From: Burkholderiales bacterium
GTDB lineage: Bacteria > Pseudomonadota > Gammaproteobacteria > Burkholderiales > Burkholderiaceae_C
Assembly: GCA_025363275.1 (NCBI GenBank)
Contig: JANYEE010000190.1
Location: 1-53,001, forward strand
Reading direction: 5' to 3'
DNA: 53,001 bases
A program made the position numbers and the translations under genes. This document shows, piece by piece, positions 31,438 to 39,262 of this stretch. Below the pieces are notes generated by a model. The model saw only the letters and a program-made list of their open reading frames with translations, searched no databases and had not been told where the DNA came from. Every line of letters begins with the position of its first letter. The first letter of the stretch is position 1.

Positions 31438-32043
31438 CTACTCAACGTTCGCTTCCGGGTCGGCAGCACCGCCGCGCCCCTTGAAGCTCACGATAGGCGC
31501 CAAGCGCGCTTCACGCAGTTCGTCAAATACAAATCCCAAGGCTTGCAGGGGCGGCATTTCTCGCTTCTTACTGACGCGCGCACCGGGCTTTACCACAGGC
31601 GCATCACTCCAGACTATTTGCCAGCCCTCAACGCCGTCCGCACCAACCACCTTTTCCAATGTCCCCCGAAATTTCTTTCGGTTGGCATGCACCTGGCCGG
31701 CTGCAGCCAAGCCCATGGGCACTTTCAACGTGACATCGACCATCTGGCCAACAAAACGCTCAAAATCTTTCACGTTGCGCAGTGGGCGATCAATGCCGGG
31801 CGAGGAAACCTCCAGGCGGCGATATTCCACGCCATCCACTTCCAGCGCAAACTGCAATTGGCGGGTAACTTTTTCACAATCTTCCACGGTGATAAATTGC
31901 TCTAACGCCGGGGCGCCGAGTTGCGGCATTTCCCAAGGCAGGTCAATCGTGATGCGCAGCAGCCCACCGGCGGAACGGTCAATCTCCACCAGGTCGTACC
32001 CCAAACCACTCACGGTTTGCTCCACTATTTGCTGCAACGCCAC
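31438..32043 (-). CDS. rimP: Ribosome maturation factor RimP
   Basis: 30S assembly factor, 201 aa from GTG 32043. The opening ALQQIVEQTVSGLGYDLVEIDRS and the segment VEYRRLEVSSPGIDRPLRNVKDFERFVGQMVDV (in parts) are characteristic of RimP. The C-terminal part (residues 150-201) is a beta-proteobacterial extension with an Arg/Pro-rich tail. It is the first gene of rimP-nusA-infB-rbfA-truB and sits behind a leader with an intrinsic terminator. No clear Shine-Dalgarno sequence precedes the GTG. Confidence 0.95.
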   Translation of the reverse strand: MALQQIVEQTVSGLGYDLVEIDRSAGGLLRITIDLPWEMPQLGAPALEQFITVEDCEKVTRQLQFALEVDGVEYRRLEVSSPGIDRPLRNVKDFERFVGQMVDVTLKVPMGLAAAGQVHANRKKFRGTLEKVVGADGVEGWQIVWSDAPVVKPGARVSKKREMPPLQALGFVFDELREARLAPIVSFKGRGGAADPEANVE

Positions 32044-32074
32044 TCTAAATCAGCCCACTCAAAAACAATCGCCC

Positions 32075-32126
32075 AAAAAAAACGGGCGGTAAATACCCGC
32101 CCGTTTGGTCGTGAGCCTAGATTGTA
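32075..32126 (-). promoter_or_regulatory. rimP operon promoter and leader terminator (putative attenuator)
   Basis: On the minus strand a -10 element TACAAT (32121-32126) is followed about 16 bases later by a perfect 9-bp stem, AACGGGCGG with CCGCCCGTT (32081-32089 and 32097-32105, 7-base loop), ending in eight T. It lies 32 bp upstream of rimP and no minus-strand gene precedes it, so it must act on the rimP-nusA-infB transcript itself. Enterobacteria have a rimP leader with a terminator at the same place. Confidence 0.7.
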
Positions 32127-32249
32127 TCGCAAAACTATGCTAAGCGCCTTGATTCTTAAGGAAATATTGCCCCAGGAATGCTAAAAAGTAGCGCCCGGTA
32201 GGGCCCATGCGACAATTCCACCACTTCTAATCATCGAGTCGAGGACGAA

Positions 32250-33056
32250 ATGGGTTTTCTTACAGGTAAGCGTTTATTGATTACCGGCGTATTGAGCAAT
32301 CGCTCTATTGCCTATGGCATTGCAAAGGCTTGCAAAGCACAGGGCGCAGAGTTGGCTTTTAGTTATGTGGGAGAGCGATTCAAAGACCGCATCACCGAGT
32401 TTGCTGCGGATTTTGATTCCAAGCTGGTGTTCGATTGTGATGTAGGCGATGATCAGCAAATTGCGCAGCTTTTCACCGATTTGTCAGCCCATTGGCCTCA
32501 TTTTGACGGCTTTGTGCACAGTATTGGCTTTGCCCCACGTGAGGCTATTGCCGGCAACTTTTTGGACGGTCTAAGTCGTGAAGGCTTCCGCATCGCCCAC
32601 GATATCAGCGCCTACAGTTTCCCGGCCATGGCCAAAGCAGCCCTGCCGTACCTTAAGGACAAGTCCGCGCTGCTCACACTCACTTACCTTGGGGCAGATC
32701 GCATCATCCCCAACTACAACACCATGGGTCTAGCCAAGGCGGCGCTAGAGTCTTCTGTGCGTTATTTGGCTGAGGCCGTGGGACGAACTGCCGACGGGCG
32801 TGCCATCCGCGTCAATGGCATCAGCGCCGGGCCGATCAAGACTTTGGCTGCCAGTGGCATCAAAGACTTCAGCAAATTACTGCGCATGGTTGCCGATGCT
32901 TCGCCGATCCGCCGCAATGTCACCATCGACGACGTTGGCAATGTAGCCGCTTTTTTATTAAGTGATTTGGCCGGCGGCGTGACCGCGGAGATTACCTTTG
33001 TCGATGGAGGCTACAGCCGAACCGTGGGTGTAACCATGGAGCCTACGCCAACCTAG
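32250..33056 (+). CDS. fabI: Enoyl-[acyl-carrier-protein] reductase (NADH) FabI
   Basis: Last reductive step of the fatty-acid elongation cycle. The 268-aa SDR-fold protein shows the FabI-type cofactor segment [26 protein letters not shown], and the catalytic pair Y156 and K163 with Y146 in [20 protein letters not shown]. The C-terminal [19 protein letters not shown] is standard. It is divergent from the rimP operon, with GACAAT (32211-32216) as a possible -10 and GAGGA before the ATG. Confidence 0.97.
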   Translation: MGFLTGKRLLITGVLSNRSIAYGIAKACKAQGAELAFSYVGERFKDRITEFAADFDSKLVFDCDVGDDQQIAQLFTDLSAHWPHFDGFVHSIGFAPREAIAGNFLDGLSREGFRIAHDISAYSFPAMAKAALPYLKDKSALLTLTYLGADRIIPNYNTMGLAKAALESSVRYLAEAVGRTADGRAIRVNGISAGPIKTLAASGIKDFSKLLRMVADASPIRRNVTIDDVGNVAAFLLSDLAGGVTAEITFVDGGYSRTVGVTMEPTPT

Positions 33057-33102
33057 TTGGGCATCAAAACGACCTGAAGCCCAGGTGAAACATACGCGGC
33101 CA

Positions 33103-33119
33103 GCTACTATTTTCATAGC
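33103..33119. repeat. Short hairpin repeat between fabI and the decarboxylase gene
   Basis: GCTAC-N7-ATAGC, a near-perfect inverted repeat in the 92-bp convergent gap. It is the intergenic counterpart of the copies found inside coding regions at 21949, 25900 and 44522. No terminator could be recognised in this gap. Confidence 0.45.
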
Positions 33120-33148
33120 AACTCGCAGCGGATTTTTTTAGTGCAGGG

Positions 33149-35416
33149 TTATTTCACGCAGTCAGCGAAGTAGTGCTTCTTGCCACTCGCGTCTATTTCT
33201 TCTACCAAGCCGTGGATGTCTGTCTCAAAACCTGGGCACTGGGTGTTGAATTCGCGTGCGAACTTCAGATAGTCCACGATTTTCTTGTTGAATACTTCTC
33301 CGGGAATTAACAACGGAATACCCGGCGGGTAAGGCGTCACCAGCCCCACAGTAATACGGCCCTCGAGCTTGTCTATCTCAACACGCTCGGTCTTCCGCAA
33401 AGCAATATGGGCATAGGCGTCGCTGGGCTTCATGGCTGGAGTCAAGTCGCTCAGATACATCTCGGTCGTCAACCTGGCAATGTCGTACTTGGCGTAAAGC
33501 GCATGCAAATGCTGGCACAGATCGGCCAAACCCATCTTTTCGTACTTGGGGAACTGCTTGCAAAATTCCGGCAGGATGCGCCACATTGGCTGGTTCTTGT
33601 CGTAGTCGTCCTTGAACTGCTGCAGCGCAGTCAGCATGCTGTTCCAGCGGCCCTTGGTGATGCCAATGGTGAACATGATAAAGAAACTGTACAGACCGGT
33701 TTTTTCCACCACCACGCCGTGCTCCGCCAAAAACTTGGTCACGATACTAGCCGGGATGCCGGTCTTTGCAAACTTGCCATGCAGATCCATACCCGGCGTG
33801 ACGATGGTGGCCTTGATCGGATCCAGCATGTTGAAGCCGGCAGCCATCTTGCCGAAGCCGTGCCAGTTAGCCTTGGCATTTTTTGACTCGCCTTTGATGA
33901 TCCAATCGGTGGCACGGCCAATACCTTCGTCCACCAACTTGTCGGGCCCCCAGACCTTGAACCACCAGTCGGCGCCATACTCTTCGTCCACTTTTCGCAT
34001 GGCGCGGCGGAAGTCGAGTGCTTCGGCAATGCTCTCTTCCACCAGCGCGGTGCCGCCAGGGGGCTCCATCATGGCGGCAGCCACGTCGCAGCTCGCAATG
34101 ATGCTGTACTGCGGTGATGTAGACGTGTGCATCAGATAGGCTTCGTTGAAAAGTGGCCTGTCCAGCTTTACTGTTTGCGATTCTTGCACCAAAACGTGGC
34201 TGGCCTGGCTGATACCAGCCAGCAGCTTATGAATGGATTGCGTGGCATAAACCATGGCGTGCTTGGGGCGTACGCGTTTTTTCCCCATGGAGTGGTAGCT
34301 GCCATAAAACGGGTGGAAAGCGGCGTGCGGCAGCCAGGCTTCGTCAAAGTGCAGGTTCTCCACGTAGCCGTCCAACATGCCCTTGATGGTCTCGGTGTTG
34401 TAGAGCACACCGTCGTAAGTAGACTGCGTGATGGTCATCACGCGAGGTTTCACTTTTTTGGCATCCACGCCTTTGAGCAGCGGGTTCGCCTTGATCTTCG
34501 CCTGGATGGCGGTCGGCTCAAATTCCTCCTGTGGAATCGGACCGATGATACCGAAGTGGTTGCGCGTAGGTTTCAGGAAAACAGGTATGGACCCCGTCAT
34601 GATGATGGCGTGCAAAATCGACTTGTGGCAATTGCGGTCCACCACCACGACGTCGCCGGGAGCCACAGTGTGGTGCCAAACCATCTTGTTGGAAGTGCTG
34701 GTGCCGTTCGTGACGAAGAAGCAATGGTCAGCATTAAAAATACGCGCTGCATTGCGCTCGCTGGCACCGATAGCTCCGTCGTGGTCTAACAACTGACCAA
34801 GCTCTTCCACCGCGTTGCACACGTCGGCTCGCAGCATATTTTCACCAAAAAACTGGTGAAACATTTGTCCTACCGGACTTTTCAGAAAAGCGACGCCACC
34901 GGAGTGGCCAGGGCAATGCCAAGAGTAAGAACCATCTTCTGCGTAATCCAGAAGCGCTTTGAAGAATGGCGGCTGAACGCCTTCGAGGTAACTCTTAGCT
35001 TCGCGAATGATGTGACGCGCCACAAACTCGGGGGTGTCTTCAAACATATGGATGAAGCCATGCAGCTCGCGCAGAATATCGTTTGGGATGTGGCGGCTAG
35101 TTTTGGTTTCGCCGTACACATAGATCGGTACATCCAAGTTTTTGCGTCGCACTTCTTCAATGAAATGGCGTAGATTCAACACCGCAGGATCGAGGTCTGG
35201 GCCGGGCGTAAACTCTTCATCGTCGATGGACAAAATAAACGCACTGGCGCGCGACTGCTGCTGGGCAAACTGCGAAAGGTCGCCGTAGCTGGTAACGCCC
35301 AAAACCTCAAAGCCCTCAGACTCAATAGCCTGGGCTAACGCACGGATACCTAAACCGGAAGTGTTCTCCGAGCGAAAGTCTTCATCAATGATGATGATGG
35401 GAAAGCGAAACTTCAT
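33149..35416 (-). CDS. Orn/Lys/Arg decarboxylase, PLP-dependent (fold type I)
   Basis: Large biodegradative-type basic amino acid decarboxylase, 755 aa from ATG 35416; codons upstream of this ATG to 35557 are unlike coding sequence. A receiver-like wing domain covers residues 1-130. The PLP domain has the Schiff-base Lys397 in ATQSIHKLLAGISQ, Asp358 in HFDEAW and the SWHCPGHSGGVAFLKSPVG entry segment near residue 165. The C-terminal domain contains TPYPPGIPLLIPGE. The relatives include LdcC, AdiA and SpeF; I cannot tell lysine, arginine or ornithine specificity from the sequence. Monocistronic, so polyamine supply or acid tolerance are both possible. Confidence 0.93.
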   Translation of the reverse strand: MKFRFPIIIIDEDFRSENTSGLGIRALAQAIESEGFEVLGVTSYGDLSQFAQQQSRASAFILSIDDEEFTPGPDLDPAVLNLRHFIEEVRRKNLDVPIYVYGETKTSRHIPNDILRELHGFIHMFEDTPEFVARHIIREAKSYLEGVQPPFFKALLDYAEDGSYSWHCPGHSGGVAFLKSPVGQMFHQFFGENMLRADVCNAVEELGQLLDHDGAIGASERNAARIFNADHCFFVTNGTSTSNKMVWHHTVAPGDVVVVDRNCHKSILHAIIMTGSIPVFLKPTRNHFGIIGPIPQEEFEPTAIQAKIKANPLLKGVDAKKVKPRVMTITQSTYDGVLYNTETIKGMLDGYVENLHFDEAWLPHAAFHPFYGSYHSMGKKRVRPKHAMVYATQSIHKLLAGISQASHVLVQESQTVKLDRPLFNEAYLMHTSTSPQYSIIASCDVAAAMMEPPGGTALVEESIAEALDFRRAMRKVDEEYGADWWFKVWGPDKLVDEGIGRATDWIIKGESKNAKANWHGFGKMAAGFNMLDPIKATIVTPGMDLHGKFAKTGIPASIVTKFLAEHGVVVEKTGLYSFFIMFTIGITKGRWNSMLTALQQFKDDYDKNQPMWRILPEFCKQFPKYEKMGLADLCQHLHALYAKYDIARLTTEMYLSDLTPAMKPSDAYAHIALRKTERVEIDKLEGRITVGLVTPYPPGIPLLIPGEVFNKKIVDYLKFAREFNTQCPGFETDIHGLVEEIDASGKKHYFADCVK

Positions 35417-35548
35417 CGAGTAACTCCAACGACAGACCAAAAACAAGAAATCAGGCGCGAAGTGTAAGGACTTATTGCGACAACACCTTGGTAACTGTTC
35501 CCATTTGCACCACAATGTGGCGTCATTTACACAAAGAAAGACACCGAT

Positions 35549-35974
35549 ATGGCACAACCCACACTTTGGTGGTTGCTGGCCGGCGTAGCGGTCGCGGTAG
35601 AGCTGTTAACAGGTACCTTTTATCTGCTGATGATTAGCATAGGATTCGTCGCTGCGGCGCTGGCAGCACACATGCGCGCCGAACCCGTGCTGCAGATCTT
35701 GGCAGCGGCACTGGGGGGCGGTGGCGCCGTCGTGGCGTGGCACCTCAAGCGCGACTCCAGCCGTAACGAGTTGCCCGCACAAGCTAATGCCAATGTCAAC
35801 ATGGACATTGGCGAGACGGTACACGTTGGCGCTTGGAATCCAGATGGAACCGCCAATGTTCAGTACCGCGGGGCGAACTGGACGGTCGTCCACCGCCCCG
35901 GTTTGTCCCCATCAGCGGGCGCGCATAGGGTCGCAGAAGTGGTAGGCAATCGCCTACTGGTGGACAAATCTTAA
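35549..35974 (+). CDS. NfeD-family membrane protein
   Basis: Short NfeD (NfeD1b-like) protein, 141 aa. Two or three hydrophobic helices cover residues 5-65 and a C-terminal OB-fold domain runs from about 85 to 140 (GETVHVGAWNPDGTANVQYRG, then WTVVHRPG and NRLLVDKS). These proteins pair with stomatin/SPFH partners in membrane microdomains; the SPFH gene follows after 15 bp. Confidence 0.9.
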   Translation: MAQPTLWWLLAGVAVAVELLTGTFYLLMISIGFVAAALAAHMRAEPVLQILAAALGGGGAVVAWHLKRDSSRNELPAQANANVNMDIGETVHVGAWNPDGTANVQYRGANWTVVHRPGLSPSAGAHRVAEVVGNRLLVDKS

Positions 35975-35989
35975 AGCACGGGGAATCCC

Positions 35990-36898
35990 ATGGAAATCGC
36001 AATCATTACTCTGGTCATCGCGCTCATTTTTATTACCCGCTCTATCAAAGTGGTGCCCCAGCAGCATGCCTGGGTGGTAGAGCGCCTGGGCAAGTACCAC
36101 GGTACGCTGACACCGGGCCTGAATATCTTGGTGCCATTTGTGGACAGGGTGGCTTACAAGCACGTGCTAAAGGAGATCCCGCTGGATATCGCCAGCCAGG
36201 TTTGTATTACCCGTGACAACACCCAATTGCAGGTGGATGGCATTCTGTACTTCCAGGTGACGGATGCAATGCGCGCCAGTTACGGCTCCAGCAACTACAT
36301 CGTTGCAATCTCTCAGCTGGCGCAGACCTCGCTGCGGTCCGTTATTGGCAAGCTGGAGCTAGACAAAACATTTGAAGAGCGCGACATCATCAACGCGCAG
36401 GTGGTGGCAGCGATTGACGAAGCAGCGTTGAATTGGGGAGTTAAGGTACTGAGGTACGAGATCAAGGATCTGACGCCGCCCAAGGAAATCCTGCACGCTA
36501 TGCAGGCGCAGATTACCGCGGAACGTGAGAAGCGCGCGCTGATTGCAGCTTCTGAAGGCCGCCGCCAGGAGCAAATCAATATAGCGACCGGCGAGCGTGA
36601 GGCGTTCATTGCGCGTTCAGAAGGTGAAAAGCAGGCAGCCATTAACAACGCCCAAGGACAGGCTGCTTCTATTACCGCCGTTGCCGAGGCAACTGCCCAA
36701 GCGATCGAGCGCATCGCATCCGCCATAAAACAACCAGGTGGTGAACAGGCGGTTCAGCTAAAAGTTGCAGAGAAAGCGGTTGAGGCATACAGCAAAGTTG
36801 CCGCCGACGCGAACACAACATTGATCGTGCCTGGCAATATGTCGGAAGTCTCTGCCTTAATCACATCAGCCATGAAAATGGTGATGCTGAAAGGCTAG
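35990..36898 (+). CDS. SPFH/Band 7 (stomatin-like) membrane protein, QmcA type
   Basis: A 302-aa protein with one N-terminal membrane helix (residues 1-16), then the SPFH domain (VPQQHAWVVERLGKYHGTL, PGLNILVPFVDRV). A long Ala/Glu/Arg coiled coil follows (residues about 175-260: AEREKRALIAASEGRRQEQIN and similar). The opening and the VRYEIKDLTPP-like segment match stomatin/QmcA. It scaffolds membrane microdomains and may control proteases; here it is paired with NfeD. A bidirectional terminator follows 18 bp downstream. Confidence 0.93.
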   Translation: MEIAIITLVIALIFITRSIKVVPQQHAWVVERLGKYHGTLTPGLNILVPFVDRVAYKHVLKEIPLDIASQVCITRDNTQLQVDGILYFQVTDAMRASYGSSNYIVAISQLAQTSLRSVIGKLELDKTFEERDIINAQVVAAIDEAALNWGVKVLRYEIKDLTPPKEILHAMQAQITAEREKRALIAASEGRRQEQINIATGEREAFIARSEGEKQAAINNAQGQAASITAVAEATAQAIERIASAIKQPGGEQAVQLKVAEKAVEAYSKVAADANTTLIVPGNMSEVSALITSAMKMVMLKG

Positions 36899-36916
36899 CA
36901 CCAAAATATCCATAAA

Positions 36917-36941
36917 AAAACGCGCCTGAGAGCGCGTTTTT
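36917..36941. terminator. Bidirectional terminator between the SPFH gene and tRNA-Ser
   Basis: AAAACGCGC, a six-base loop CTGAGA and GCGCGTTTT form a 9-bp stem flanked by an A-run on the left and T-run on the right. It can end both the plus-strand nfeD-SPFH transcript and the minus-strand tRNA-Ser transcript, whose 3' end is 10 bp away. Confidence 0.85.
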
Positions 36942-36951
36942 CATTTATTGC

Positions 36952-37041
36952 TGGCGGATCAGGCGGGATTCGAACCCGCGGAGGGTTTTACCCCTCGCAC
37001 GCTTTCCAGGCGTGTGACTTAAACCGCTCATCCACCGATCC
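36952..37041 (-). tRNA. tRNA-Ser (anticodon GGA)
   Basis: A 90-base tRNA with encoded CCA. The acceptor stem GGATCGG pairs with CTGATCC (one G-U), discriminator G. The anticodon stem CACGC/GCGTG encloses loop CTGGAAA with anticodon GGA, reading UCC and UCU. The long variable arm GAGGG-loop-CCCTC is diagnostic of class II serine tRNA. T-loop TTCGAAT is present. Confidence 0.97.
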
Positions 37042-37100
37042 AGCGTCTTTTATTCTAACCCGTTATCGTACCCGTTTGCTCAGTCACTTAACTTTCGATT

Positions 37101-37128
37101 AAAAAAGGGCACCCCAAAGAGTGCCCTT
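37101..37128 (-). terminator. Intrinsic terminator of the lipoprotein binding-protein gene
   Basis: On the minus strand AAGGGCAC, an 8-base loop and GTGCCCTT form a perfect 8-bp stem (37105-37112 with 37121-37128) that runs into six T. It lies about 47 bp past the stop at 37176 and separates this gene from tRNA-Ser. Confidence 0.85.
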
Positions 37129-37175
37129 AACCGCTTCGAGGCCGCGTATACAGCATCAAGCTTGCGCGACTCAGA

Positions 37176-38366
37176 TCAGCGAATTACCGCCAGAGTTTCT
37201 AACTTGCCTGCACGAACCGTCTTTAGAGTCAAAGCACCGTTCTTGATATCGCCCTTTTCGTCGAAAGTGATGGGACCAGTAACGCCCTTGTAGTCTGTCG
37301 TAGCAGCCAACACCGGCAAATACTTCGCTGGATCAGACGATTTAGCCTTGACCATTGCAGCTACCATGATCTTGACTGAGTCATACACGTAAGGCGCGTA
37401 GACTTGGACGTCTGCATTGAACTTAGTCTTGAACTTGGCCTTGAACTCGTCCATGCCAGCCTTAGCTTCGCCTTCAACACCGCCAGCCTCAGCGCAATAA
37501 ACTTGGTCGTCAGCGATTGCATCGCCGCCCAACTTCACCAGCTCTGTAGAGCAAATGCCGTCACCGCCCATGAATTTAGCCTTGATACCCAAGGATTTCA
37601 TTTGCTTGAGCATAGGGCCAGCCACAGCGTCCATGCCACCGAAGAACACAACATCCGGCTTCTTGCCTTTGATGGTGGTCAGGATGGAGTTGAAGTCAGT
37701 GGCCTTGTCCGTAGTGAACTCTTTAGCCACCACTTTGCCACCAGCGGCTTCTACGGCCTTGGTGAACTCTTCAGCAACGACCTGGCCGTAAGCAGTGCGG
37801 TCGTCGATGACAGCAATAGACTTGCCTTTCAGCGTACCCACGGCGTACTTACCCAATGTGCCGCCCAGTTGAGCGTCATCAGCCACAAGGCGGAAAGCTG
37901 TTTTGAAGCCTTGGCGTGTGTAGGTTGGATTGGTGGCAGATGGTGAGATTTGGGGAATGCCAGCGTCACTGTAAATTTTGGATGCAGGGATGGTGGTACC
38001 GGAGTTCAGGTGTCCGATTACGCCAGCCACTTTGGAATCAGCCAATTTTTGGGCTACCGCAGTGCCCTGCTTTGGATCGGCGGCATCGTCTTCGGCCAGC
38101 AATTCCAGAGTAACTTTCTTGCCGTCGATCATCACACCAGCAGCATTTAGTTCTTCGATGGCCATACGGGCACCGTTTTCGTTGTCTTTACCCAGGTGCG
38201 CGATGGCGCCGCTGGTCGGTCCGACGTGACCAATTTTCACCACTGTAGCCACTGGTGCGGCTGCAGCTGGAGCGGCTGCAGGCGCAGCCTCTTCTTTTTT
38301 ACCGCACGCCACCAGCAATGTTGCTGCGGCCAAAACGGTCAAAGTGCTCTTAACTTTGAATTGCAT
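37176..38366 (-). CDS. LivK-like substrate-binding lipoprotein
   Basis: Branched-chain amino acid-type periplasmic binding protein, 396 aa. A lipobox (LLVACGKK) ends the signal peptide with Cys at about residue 21, followed by an Ala/Pro-rich linker (residues 27-42). The mature part begins KIGHVGPTSGAIAHLGKDNENGARMA with the GHLNSGTTIPASKIY ligand segment near 120 and PYVYDSVKIMVAAM near 325. It is an orphan: no permease or ATPase gene is adjacent, and it differs from the binding protein at 5341, which has a plain signal peptide. Probably serves a Liv system encoded elsewhere. Confidence 0.9.
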   Translation of the reverse strand: MQFKVKSTLTVLAAATLLVACGKKEEAAPAAAPAAAAPVATVVKIGHVGPTSGAIAHLGKDNENGARMAIEELNAAGVMIDGKKVTLELLAEDDAADPKQGTAVAQKLADSKVAGVIGHLNSGTTIPASKIYSDAGIPQISPSATNPTYTRQGFKTAFRLVADDAQLGGTLGKYAVGTLKGKSIAVIDDRTAYGQVVAEEFTKAVEAAGGKVVAKEFTTDKATDFNSILTTIKGKKPDVVFFGGMDAVAGPMLKQMKSLGIKAKFMGGDGICSTELVKLGGDAIADDQVYCAEAGGVEGEAKAGMDEFKAKFKTKFNADVQVYAPYVYDSVKIMVAAMVKAKSSDPAKYLPVLAATTDYKGVTGPITFDEKGDIKNGALTLKTVRAGKLETLAVIR

Positions 38367-38515
38367 AAATACTCCAAAAATAAAAAAACAAAGAAAACAT
38401 TGTGAATCAATTTCTCCACACTCAGCACGATACCCCAGTTTTGGTGTCTGCAGCGCTGTGTAGCAACGCGTCTGCTGCTTTTTTTTGCGCTTTTTACGAC
38501 AGATCTTTAACGCTC

Positions 38516-38821
38516 TTAATTGTCATGAGTAGCCTGGCACGCATTCATTGCACGACGCACCATAGACTCCACCTCACCCCTCAGGTTTGCTTCCAAATGG
38601 TGCAATTTTTCGTCAATTGTGTTTAACAGAGCTTCGTGTATCCGGGCACTAATCTGCGGCATTAATTTTTCAACCATTTGCTGTACGCGATATTCTTGGT
38701 CACCGGCCAGTTCACGCACCTCGGAATCGGAAAATGATTGGCCCACTGTCGCAAATTCAGCCTGCGTAACGACTTGCGTCAATGTCGGCAAAAACCGAGG
38801 GCGGTTCTTTGGTGGAAGCAT
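38516..38821 (-). CDS. Hypothetical protein coupled to holC
   Basis: A 101-aa soluble, helical, acidic-basic mixed protein (IHEALLNTIDEKLHHLEANLRGEVESMVRRAM, in parts, reads as an amphipathic helix). It starts directly at the base after the holC stop (TGAATG on the minus strand), so it is translationally coupled as the third gene of pepA-holC. No family recognised. No cysteine cluster or signal; a single Cys near the C-terminus. Conservation next to holC would support a role with the replisome clamp loader. Confidence 0.75.
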   Translation of the reverse strand: MLPPKNRPRFLPTLTQVVTQAEFATVGQSFSDSEVRELAGDQEYRVQQMVEKLMPQISARIHEALLNTIDEKLHHLEANLRGEVESMVRRAMNACQATHDN

Positions 38822-39262
38822 TCAGAGTTGCTCTTTTAATGCGAGGTCGTACTTTTGAATGGGCATGCCCCAAACCGCATAGGTCTTCCAGCGTTGACGC
38901 GCTTCCTGGCGGTCGCTTTCGTCAAGGCTTACCAGCTCAATCACGCGACCATACTTTTGCACTTCAGGCGGAACGGATTGGCACAGTTGCAGGAGAACTT
39001 GGTGGGTAGTATCACCATGCTTTTGTATATGCGTAATAAACACGACAGGCGAGTGGCGTAACAACGAATCGCTCGCGGAATCCGCGCAGTGGGGCACAAA
39101 GTCGATAGCGCTTAATCCCCAAAGCGCTGCATCTAAACGGGCACCCAGCGTGGCATCTGCAAGCACCGCCACTTTCGCCCCGCTGCCTACCGCTTTACGC
39201 AGCAATCGGCAGGCGTAAGCTATTTTGTCGGACGCTCCAAAATGGAACGCGACATCTGTCAC
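38822..39262 (-). CDS. holC: DNA polymerase III chi subunit HolC
   Basis: Clamp-loader accessory subunit linking the replisome with SSB. The real start is GTG 39262 (VTDVAFHFGASDKIAYACRLL), giving 146 aa; the in-frame region upstream only overlaps pepA. Characteristic are KIAYACRLLRKAVGSGAKVAVLAD (two parts), the WGLSAIDFVPH segment and the closing RWKTYAVWGMPIQKYDL. The GTG overlaps the pepA stop by 4 bp (GTGA). The order pepA-holC is widely conserved in proteobacteria. Confidence 0.93.
   Translation of the reverse strand: MTDVAFHFGASDKIAYACRLLRKAVGSGAKVAVLADATLGARLDAALWGLSAIDFVPHCADSASDSLLRHSPVVFITHIQKHGDTTHQVLLQLCQSVPPEVQKYGRVIELVSLDESDRQEARQRWKTYAVWGMPIQKYDLALKEQL

Noticed and set aside
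35417-35557. 47-codon upstream extension of the decarboxylase
   Set aside because: The Cys/Trp-rich translation has no counterpart in the family, and ATG 35416 gives the standard N-terminus.
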